Origin: an uncultured Clostridia bacterium
GTDB taxonomy: Bacteria; Bacillota_A; Clostridia; TANB77; CAG-508
Assembly: GCA_944393165.1 (NCBI GenBank)
Contig: CALXZF010000027.1
Span: 1-5,156 of the forward strand
Reading direction: 5' to 3'
DNA: 5,156 nt
The notes under the pieces were generated by a model that was not told the origin of the DNA, did no database searches, and worked only from the letters and a program-made list of their open reading frames with translations. Below are positions 1 through 4,149 of this stretch, in pieces. The position numbers were made by a program, and so were the translations under genes. How positions within the stretch are numbered: position 1 is the first letter of the stretch; each line of letters opens with the position of its first letter.

Positions 1-18
1 TATATTTTCGCTTGGCAT
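1..18 (-). CDS. Start of a leftward gene, cut by the window edge
   Basis: Reading leftward, an ATG at 18-16 opens a frame of six codons (M-P-S-E-N-I) that runs off the window. A purine-rich GGAAGGAG ribosome-binding stretch lies upstream, with its GGAG at 34-31. The spacing of about 12 bases is on the long side. A well-formed leftward promoter at 59-87 is placed correctly to transcribe it with a leader of roughly 35 bases. The product cannot be identified from six residues. The call rests on promoter, ribosome binding site and start codon occurring in the right order. Confidence 0.5.
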
Positions 19-58
19 ATGTGTGGTTTTCTCCTTCCTTTATTTCTATCGAAATTCT

Positions 59-87
59 ATCATAGTTCATTTCATTTTACAAGACAA
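59..87 (-). promoter_or_regulatory. Leftward sigma-A-like promoter
   Basis: On the minus strand, a TTGTCT -35 box (87-82) is followed by exactly 17 bases and a TATGAT -10 box (64-59). Both hexamers are close to consensus and the spacing is ideal. The expected start of transcription is near position 52, about 35 bases before the ATG at 18. Confidence 0.6.
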
Positions 88-224
88 TTTTTAGCTATCA
101 TTTGTAGTTCTATTCACAGGCTAGTAATATCTATACAAGCAAATAGTAATATTTTATAAAATAAAAACCAAGGCCGTGAATTTTAACCATTTGTAACATT
201 TTAGCAAATAAATTCATTACATCC

Positions 225-253
225 TTTATTTTAATTGATAATTATGATATAAT
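225..253 (+). promoter_or_regulatory. Rightward extended -10 promoter for the thioesterase genes
   Basis: A perfect TATAAT at 248-253 is preceded by TG at 245-246, giving an extended -10 element (TGnTATAAT). The -35 region is weak: TTTATT at 225-230 sits at 17-base spacing. An extended -10 usually compensates for this. Transcription would start near 260, leaving a leader of about 60 bases before the ATG at 320. Confidence 0.6.
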
Positions 254-271
254 GCCCTTTGAGCAAATTTT

Positions 272-297
272 ATTACGCTACAATTTTTGAGTGTAAT
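272..297 (+). promoter_or_regulatory. Small hairpin in the thioesterase leader
   Basis: ATTACGCT (272-279) can pair with AGTGTAAT (290-297) over eight positions, one of them a G-U pair, leaving a 10-base loop. It lies within the predicted leader and ends about 10 bases before the GGAGG ribosome binding site at 308-312. It has no U-run and does not sequester the ribosome binding site, so it may affect mRNA stability or mean nothing. Confidence 0.25.
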
Positions 298-319
298 CTA
301 CTGAAATGGAGGTTTTTTT

Positions 320-734
320 ATGATTTCGAAAAGTATAGTAAATGTTAGATATGCAGAAACAGACAAAATGGGAATTGTTCATCATTCTGTATACCCTATT
401 TGGTATGAACTAGCAAGGACTGATTTGACTAAGCTTGCTGGATTTCCATACTCTAAAATGGAAGAATCTCGGTATAATGACTCCTTTAGTTGAGCTAAAT
501 TGCAAATATAACATCCCTGCATATTATGATGATGAATTAACTGTAACTGCAACAGTAAGCAAACTCACTCCCGCTAGAATAGTTTTTTCTTATGAAGTAT
601 ATAGACCTGGTGTAGACAAGCCTATAAACACAGGTTATACAGTTCATGCATTAGTTAGTAAAGATATGAAACCAATAAATACAAAGAAATTATTTCCAGA
701 AATATATAGTATTATGGAAAATATGATGTCATAG
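320..734 (+). pseudogene. YbgC/4HBT-family acyl-CoA thioesterase, frameshifted
   Basis: The gene starts at ATG 320 with GGAGG at 308-312. The first frame reads MISKSIVNVRYAETDKMG and onward, with the hallmark of single-hot-dog 4HBT thioesterases: a catalytic Asp (residue 15) in a YAETDKMGIVHH segment followed by the Y-x-x-W-Y-E-x-x-R helix. This frame stops at a TGA after 57 residues. The rest of the domain, from GIMTPLVELNCKY through PAYYDDELTV to the end, continues in the next frame from 471 to the TAG at 732-734. Skipping one base near C470 restores a continuous protein of about 137 residues, the usual family length, and gives the expected M-E-x-x-G-I-M spacing. Such enzymes hydrolyse acyl-CoA thioesters in the cytoplasm. 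As sequenced, the N-terminal piece carries the Asp but lacks most of the fold, so activity is unlikely. A sequencing or assembly error is the main alternative to a true pseudogene. The acyl-ACP thioesterase follows 89 bases downstream, probably in the same operon. Confidence 0.85.
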
Positions 735-823
735 GATTTTAATCGGCTATTAATTTTATAAGAATTTGTAGATTATCTATTGTTGTTTTCGATTAATTGA
801 TTTAGTTTAGGAGGATTTATAGT

Positions 824-1558
824 ATGGCTATTTTCGAAAGAAAAGTTAGAGTTGATATAAGTAAAGTAAATAGTAATGCTTTAATTACAAATAAAGGAAT
901 GCTTGGAATGCTTGAAAATGTAGCTTGTATGCATTCAGATCTTGCAAATTGTGGTATCCTAGATATTCCAAGGACTCATCTTTCTTGGGTTCAATTAAAT
1001 TGGAAAGTACAAATTAAGAGGAGATTAAAATATGGTGAGATTGTCACAATAAAAACATGGGCAAGAAATACAACAAAAGTTAGCACTCTTCGTGATTTCG
1101 AAGTTCTAGATGAGCAAGGAAACATTGTATGTATTGCAATAACTAGGTGGACATTAACAAGTACAGATACACATTCTATCACAAGAATTCCGGAAGACCT
1201 TATAGCAAAATATTCTCCAGATGATAGAACCGTTCTTCCTGATTTTGCATTTAAAAAGTTACCAGAACCACAAACACATTCTAATGAATATATATATGAA
1301 ACTCAAAGAAGAGATATTGATGTAAATAAGCATATGCACAATTTGAATTACTTAGACTTAGCATATGAAGCCTTGCCAGAAAATGTATATTTGGAAAGTA
1401 ATAATAATGATTTTAACGATATTGAGATTATGTATAAATCTGCTATTAAGTTAGGAGACACATCAAAATGCCTATATTCTTTTGATGAAGGGCGCCATAC
1501 AATTACTATAAAAAGCTTGGACGACAAAGTTTTACATTGCATCATCACTCTTCAATAG
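824..1558 (+). CDS. Acyl-ACP thioesterase (FatA/FatB-like, double hot-dog)
   Basis: The 244-residue product matches bacterial acyl-ACP thioesterases in length and layout, with two hot-dog domains at about residues 1-130 and 150-244. These cytoplasmic enzymes hydrolyse acyl-ACP and release free fatty acid at the end of fatty acid synthesis. The N-terminal domain has the long central helix (NKGMLGMLENVACMHSDLA) and a WxxxxWKVQIKR-type strand. The C-terminal domain carries the signature RRDIDVNKHMHNLNYL, giving Asp166, Asn168 and His170 of the known D-x-N-x-H catalytic network. The fourth member, a Glu expected in a Y-x-x-E-x-x-x-G-D context, appears to be Ala207 (YKSAIKLGD), which may lower or alter activity. 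The start is well defined by AGGAGG at 809-814, nine bases before the ATG. No separate promoter is obvious in the 89 bases after the broken 4HBT gene, so it probably shares that gene's transcript. The last base of its TAG stop is the first base of a large palindromic element. Confidence 0.9.
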   Translation: MAIFERKVRVDISKVNSNALITNKGMLGMLENVACMHSDLANCGILDIPRTHLSWVQLNWKVQIKRRLKYGEIVTIKTWARNTTKVSTLRDFEVLDEQGNIVCIAITRWTLTSTDTHSITRIPEDLIAKYSPDDRTVLPDFAFKKLPEPQTHSNEYIYETQRRDIDVNKHMHNLNYLDLAYEALPENVYLESNNNDFNDIEIMYKSAIKLGDTSKCLYSFDEGRHTITIKSLDDKVLHCIITLQ

Positions 1559-1697
1559 TTGGGACAGGGGGACGGAGCTTTTGTCCCAAAACTGAGACAT
1601 GGGGACAGACTTATATATTATTTATTTATTAAAAAAATATATAGGTCTGTCCCCATTTCCCAAAAATGGGACAAAAGCTCCGTCCCCTTGTCCCAAC
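1558..1697. repeat. 140-base GGGAC/GTCCC palindromic element (MITE/REP-like)
   Basis: Two arms of about 61 bases (1558-1618 and 1637-1697) are inverted copies of each other with only about eight mismatches, around an 18-base AT-rich centre. Each arm begins GTTGGGACA, has GGGGACGGAGCTTTT and then TGTCCC, and after a diverged patch has GGGGACAGAC followed by TATATAT. Each outer module is itself palindromic: GGGACA at 1561-1566 pairs with TGTCCC at 1582-1587, and likewise 1668-1673 with 1689-1694. The element can therefore fold as one long hairpin or as two small ones. From memory, GGGACA-rich intergenic palindromes of this kind recur in Bacillota genomes and resemble REP or MITE elements mobilised by IS200-like (RAYT) transposases. 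No transposase is present here. Its GC-rich arms contrast sharply with the flanks. It starts at the last base of the thioesterase stop codon. With the T-rich tract at 1698-1717 it could also terminate that transcript. Confidence 0.85.
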
Positions 1698-1726
1698 ATT
1701 TTTCTTATTTTTTTCGACATTTTTGT

Positions 1727-1754
1727 TTACTTGACCATAATTTAATGGTATACT
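1727..1754 (+). promoter_or_regulatory. Extended -10 promoter for the small acidic-protein gene
   Basis: TATACT at 1749-1754 is preceded by TG at 1746-1747, forming an extended -10. TTTACT at 1727-1732 lies 16 bases upstream as a plausible -35. A nearby TTGACC (1731-1736) looks better as a -35 but is only 12 bases from this -10 and 23 from the TATAAT at 1760-1765, so neither spacing works well. The promoter lies just outside the palindromic element. Confidence 0.5.
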
Positions 1755-1785
1755 TTAGCTATAATTTATCGAAAGGAAAAGAATT

Positions 1786-2220
1786 ATGGTAATTAATGAA
1801 AATGGATTGATTACTGAAAAACAAGAAACACAAGCAAAAAGTCAAATACTCAATGCAAATAGAAATACATTTGATGAAGTAGTTAAAAAAAGTGATTTTG
1901 ATTTAAACAGTAATAATGAATTAGATAATGAAATAAACTCTGAAAATGAGATATCTGTTTCTAATGATACTAGTGCAGATACTACTATTATGCATACCAA
2001 TGCTAATTCTAGTGAAGAACCTTCTACAGAAAAAGAAGAAATTTTTTCAGCTACCAGCGATATAGAAAAAGAAACAGCCGAAACTAATTGCTTAGCTTTG
2101 ACTGTTAGAAAAGATTATAATATTTCTATAATAAAAAATGGTTTTTTCACTACATTAAGACTTTCTTGGAAAGTTGCTATTTCTACTTTTGTATTAAATA
2201 TTTTAAAATTATTTTTTTAA
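1786..2220 (+). CDS. Hypothetical small acidic protein with hydrophobic C-terminal tail
   Basis: I do not recognise this 144-residue protein. It starts at ATG 1786 with AAAGGA at 1772-1777, eight bases upstream, and has its own promoter. Residues 1 to about 100 are low-complexity and rich in Glu, Asp, Asn, Ser and Thr, with no hydrophobic core, so they are probably disordered. Residues 103-144 differ: a short basic stretch (LTVRKDYNISIIKNG) leads into a hydrophobic, weakly amphipathic helix (about 119-144, ending NILKLFF). There is no signal peptide. The C-terminal helix could be a tail anchor, a membrane-binding amphipathic helix, or a docking helix for a partner. It is monocistronic: a palindromic element lies upstream and a terminator overlaps its stop codon. 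Composition agrees with the rest of the window. A remnant of a longer protein is possible, but the promoter, ribosome binding site and terminator argue for an intact gene. Confidence 0.75.
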   Translation: MVINENGLITEKQETQAKSQILNANRNTFDEVVKKSDFDLNSNNELDNEINSENEISVSNDTSADTTIMHTNANSSEEPSTEKEEIFSATSDIEKETAETNCLALTVRKDYNISIIKNGFFTTLRLSWKVAISTFVLNILKLFF

Positions 2221-2269
2221 TATCTCGATGTGGTATTCATTCTGCCCAAAAGCGAGATATTATTTTTTT
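2218..2269 (+). terminator. Rightward intrinsic terminator overlapping two gene ends
   Basis: TAATATCTCG (2218-2227) pairs perfectly with CGAGATATTA (2253-2262), ten base pairs, followed by a run of seven T at 2263-2269. The stem's left arm includes the TAA stop of the rightward 144-residue gene. The loop is long (25 bases) and contains the stop codon and last codons of the convergent leftward gene, and the right arm lies inside that gene's coding sequence. No matching U-run exists for leftward transcription. Confidence 0.65.
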
Positions 2270-3283
2270 CAAGAATTTACCCATTTTACTGTTATAAATA
2301 GATAATGTATTCTTGCCTTTTTCTTTACTTATTTTCATAAGTTGCTTATCAAATTTTGTCATTATTATTTCTTTATAATCTTCATAGAAATCCAAAACTT
2401 CAAATCTGTTTTTTTCATTTAAGCCCAACATTTTTTTATAGTTTAAGAATTTTTCTATGTAAAAATCAATTTCTTCTATAGAGGTCAACATTGTAACTAT
2501 TTTATCAAAGTACTTTGTCATCATCATGCTTTGTGTCTTTAAATACAAAGCCTTAATCTGCTCACACAGCATTTCTTGAGAGTCTTTTTTATCTACTCCT
2601 TGTTGCACTTCTAATAATTTATTTTTTGTATCTAATATTTTATCAAAACTTTTAATAATCTGGTTACCTTTTTCTTCAAAAGTATTATAAAATAAATCAT
2701 CAAAATTATTTTCTATGTTAAGTGCTGCAAGCACAATTTCATTTTCTCCTAGCAAATAAACTAATTGTTCAAGTAAATTTGTTAAAACTTGATAAGATTT
2801 TGGGCTTATTGTATACATTTCTAAATCAAATACACTTGTTTTTTGCTTATCTTCATTCATGAGCTTTGCTGACATATATTGCACTACAGCCTCATTTAGC
2901 CCTAATCCGTTTACTGAAAAATCGCCAAAATCGCATAATCCGATTTGCTTAATCTTTCCATTATTTTTTCTTACCACTTGTAGATAGTGTATAAGCTCAT
3001 GAAAAAGTTGCTCATTTGGTTCATATATATTCACATTTTCATCAATATAGATGCAATTATCTTCATACACATAGTTAACTTTAGCCAGGCTCTCCACAAT
3101 TTTTGCATAGAACATTTTACAGTTTAAGAGTTTTGCTAATATTTCATTATAATTATCTTGTAAAAATGGAAATGTATGTGTCATGCAGTTTGCCATGTAA
3201 TGAGCCAAATAATTTACATCTTTTTTGTCTAATTCTACTATTTTATCTATTCCTAGTCTTGATAGTTTCTTTTGTATATTCAC
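2237..3283 (-). CDS. Putative HExxH zinc-peptidase-like protein of unknown family
   Basis: The 348-residue product (GTG start at 3283) has no signal peptide or membrane segment, so it should be cytoplasmic. Its main motif is LFHELIHYLQ, a zincin HExxH with His95, Glu96 and His99. It is followed by GLGLNEAVVQYMSAKL, where Glu131 fits the third zinc ligand of gluzincin-type peptidases (NE-A/G in a helix, 32 residues after the second His). This pattern predicts a zinc-dependent hydrolase fold with Glu96 as general base. The substrate is unknown. Residues from about 200 to the end are highly helical, charged and Lys/Glu-rich, perhaps a coiled-coil or partner-binding region, and the C-terminus is basic and aromatic (KKIISRFWAE). 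A longer frame begins at a TTG at 3295, but that codon overlaps the GGAGG itself, so the GTG five bases after GGAGG is preferred. It has its own promoter at 3314-3342 and appears monocistronic. The zincin call is fairly firm; the enzyme activity is inferred. Confidence 0.8.
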   Translation of the reverse strand: MNIQKKLSRLGIDKIVELDKKDVNYLAHYMANCMTHTFPFLQDNYNEILAKLLNCKMFYAKIVESLAKVNYVYEDNCIYIDENVNIYEPNEQLFHELIHYLQVVRKNNGKIKQIGLCDFGDFSVNGLGLNEAVVQYMSAKLMNEDKQKTSVFDLEMYTISPKSYQVLTNLLEQLVYLLGENEIVLAALNIENNFDDLFYNTFEEKGNQIIKSFDKILDTKNKLLEVQQGVDKKDSQEMLCEQIKALYLKTQSMMMTKYFDKIVTMLTSIEEIDFYIEKFLNYKKMLGLNEKNRFEVLDFYEDYKEIIMTKFDKQLMKISKEKGKNTLSIYNSKMGKFLKKIISRFWAE

Positions 3284-3288
3284 TTTTT

Positions 3289-3293
3289 CCTCC
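3289..3293 (-). promoter_or_regulatory. Ribosome binding site that sets the GTG start
   Basis: On the minus strand GGAGG (3293-3289) is followed by five A residues and GTG at 3283-3281. An in-frame upstream TTG at 3295 overlaps this site and has no ribosome binding site of its own, so translation most likely starts at the GTG. Confidence 0.7.
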
Positions 3294-3313
3294 AAGATTT
3301 TATTTTCTTCTAC

Positions 3314-3342
3314 ATTATATTACACATATTTTGTTTAATCAA
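3314..3342 (-). promoter_or_regulatory. Leftward sigma-A-like promoter for the HExxH gene
   Basis: Minus strand: TTGATT -35 (3342-3337), a 17-base spacer, then a perfect TATAAT -10 (3319-3314). This is the strongest-looking promoter in the window. Transcription should start near 3307, leaving a leader of about 25 bases that carries the GGAGG. Confidence 0.7.
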
Positions 3343-3362
3343 GTCATCTTACAGATATTATT

Positions 3363-3399
3363 TTAGACAAATTCGGTATAGTGCTCCAAATTTGTCTAA
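3363..3399. repeat. Orphan 11-bp perfect inverted repeat
   Basis: TTAGACAAATT (3363-3373) and AATTTGTCTAA (3389-3399) are perfect inverted copies around a 15-base centre (CGGTATAGTGCTCCA). Within that centre GG (3375-3376) can pair with CC (3386-3387) after one mismatch. The repeat lies between the 3' end of the membrane-protein gene and the promoter of the HExxH gene, with its edge 20 bases upstream of that promoter's -35. It lacks a U-run on either side, so it is a poor intrinsic terminator. It could be an operator for the HExxH promoter, a minimal palindromic repeat, or a factor-assisted transcription end. Confidence 0.6.
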
Positions 3400-3430
3400 C
3401 TTTGTAAATATTTGTTTTATCTATTATTGC

Positions 3431-4084
3431 TTATTGCTCATAACTAACATTTATAATTATTTCCGTATTTGAAATTATAATATTTAGCCTACCAGATTCT
3501 TCTGTTATTCTATCCTTATATTTCTCGAAGTCTTGTTTAACATCTTCTTCTAAATTATCTGATATAGAAGATTTTTTCTCTAAGTCTTCATCTTCTATTT
3601 CTTTATAATCTGTTATGCTTTTGGATGCTATATCAACTTCCACCAAATAAATTTTTGAATTCTCAAGTTTATAATAGACTTGCGCAGTTCCTTCTTCTAG
3701 TGTTTTCAGCTTGTAATGTACTCTTACTACATCTGCATCCTCTATTTTTTTTGCTAATTTACTCCTTATATCACTGTCTAAATCTTTTGGCACTAATACA
3801 TCTGCATCTAAAGATATATTATCTTCGCTGTCATTATTATCACTATCGCTGTCATTATCCTTAGATTGGTCTGTCTCTTTTTGCTCATTATCTTCATTTT
3901 TTATTTCATTATCATTGTTAGTTACTTGCTCTGTTGTTACTACATCATTTTGCATAGTCTGTTCATCATTTTTATTTATAAATAATGTATAAATGCAATA
4001 AACTATTACCAATATTAGAACTATACAAATTAAGCATAGAAGGAATTTTTTGTTCTTCTTTTTCTTTTTATATCGTTTTGCCAC
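3431..4084 (-). CDS. Single-pass membrane protein with acidic extracytoplasmic linker
   Basis: I do not recognise the family of this 217-residue protein. It starts at GTG 4084, six bases after AGGAGG (4096-4091). Residues 1-13 are strongly basic (KRYKKKKKNKK), followed by a hydrophobic segment at about 14-36 with no signal-peptidase site. This predicts an N-in signal anchor with the rest outside the cell. Residues 38 to about 105 are an Asp/Glu/Asn/Ser-rich linker with an SD-type patch (DNDSDSDNNDSEDN), likely disordered and able to span cell wall. Residues about 106-217 form a compact domain with alternating strands (VVRVHYKLKTL, AQVYYKLENSKIYLVEV) and a last strand pair (LNIIISNTEIIINVSYE), perhaps a small alpha/beta or cystatin-like fold. 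It lies 65 bases downstream of a surface Ig-repeat gene on the same strand, with a stem-loop between, so co-transcription is plausible. A role in the cell envelope is inferred from topology and context only. Confidence 0.8.
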   Translation of the reverse strand: MAKRYKKKKKNKKFLLCLICIVLILVIVYCIYTLFINKNDEQTMQNDVVTTEQVTNNDNEIKNEDNEQKETDQSKDNDSDSDNNDSEDNISLDADVLVPKDLDSDIRSKLAKKIEDADVVRVHYKLKTLEEGTAQVYYKLENSKIYLVEVDIASKSITDYKEIEDEDLEKKSSISDNLEEDVKQDFEKYKDRITEESGRLNIIISNTEIIINVSYEQ

Positions 4085-4099
4085 AATTATCCTCCTTAT

Positions 4100-4136
4100 A
4101 TATAAAAGGTAGAAGTATTATTTCTACCTTTTATAT
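4100..4136 (-). terminator. 15-bp perfect stem-loop between two leftward genes
   Basis: ATATAAAAGGTAGAA (4100-4114) and TTCTACCTTTTATAT (4122-4136) pair perfectly over 15 bases with a 7-base loop. Read leftward it begins 13 bases past the stop codon of the Ig-repeat gene and ends four bases before the AGGAGG of the membrane-protein gene. Its U-rich part (CCTTTTATAT) is within the stem rather than a clean tail, so termination may be partial. I found no convincing promoter for the downstream gene. An attenuating terminator or an mRNA-stabilising or processing hairpin within an operon fits best. Confidence 0.55.
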
Positions 4137-4149
4137 CTTATATCATAGA

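Larger units (their letters stand above)
19..319. other. Divergent intergenic region
   Basis: This stretch separates the leftward gene at the window edge from the rightward thioesterase gene. It holds one promoter for each direction (59-87 leftward, 225-253 rightward), a direct repeat TAGTAATAT at 122-130 and 144-152 (22 bases apart), a 14-base AT-only palindrome at 150-163, and a small hairpin at 272-297. I see no coding frame, RNA gene or recognisable riboswitch in it. Confidence 0.6.

Noticed and set aside
254..319. A riboswitch in the leader of the thioesterase genes
   Set aside because: The leader is only about 60 bases with one small hairpin. No known aptamer core or terminator/antiterminator pair is visible.
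435..470. Treating the second half of the 4HBT gene as an independent protein starting at TTG/ATG-like codons near 435
   Set aside because: The codons from 435 to 470 in this frame encode residues unrelated to the family. True homology begins at 471, in continuation of the frame that starts at 320.
991..1548. Two leftward open frames inside the acyl-ACP thioesterase gene
   Set aside because: They lie wholly within a well-supported gene, lack ribosome binding sites and show no recognisable protein features.
1558..1697. A CRISPR array
   Set aside because: There are only two copies, in inverted orientation and with no unique spacers. The structure is one palindrome, not a direct-repeat array.
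1559..1792. A rightward open frame through the palindromic element
   Set aside because: It begins at a TTG within the inverted repeat, has no ribosome binding site, and translates the two arms of the palindrome. It is a by-product of the GC-rich repeat.
2237..3295. A start at the TTG at 3295 for the HExxH protein
   Set aside because: The TTG overlaps the GGAGG that serves the GTG at 3283, and no ribosome binding site lies upstream of it.
3103..3472. Rightward open frames rich in Phe, Leu and Tyr over the start of the HExxH gene and its promoter
   Set aside because: Their hydrophobic composition comes from reading the complement of Lys/Glu-rich coding and T-rich DNA. No ribosome binding sites are present, and they overlap a strong leftward promoter.
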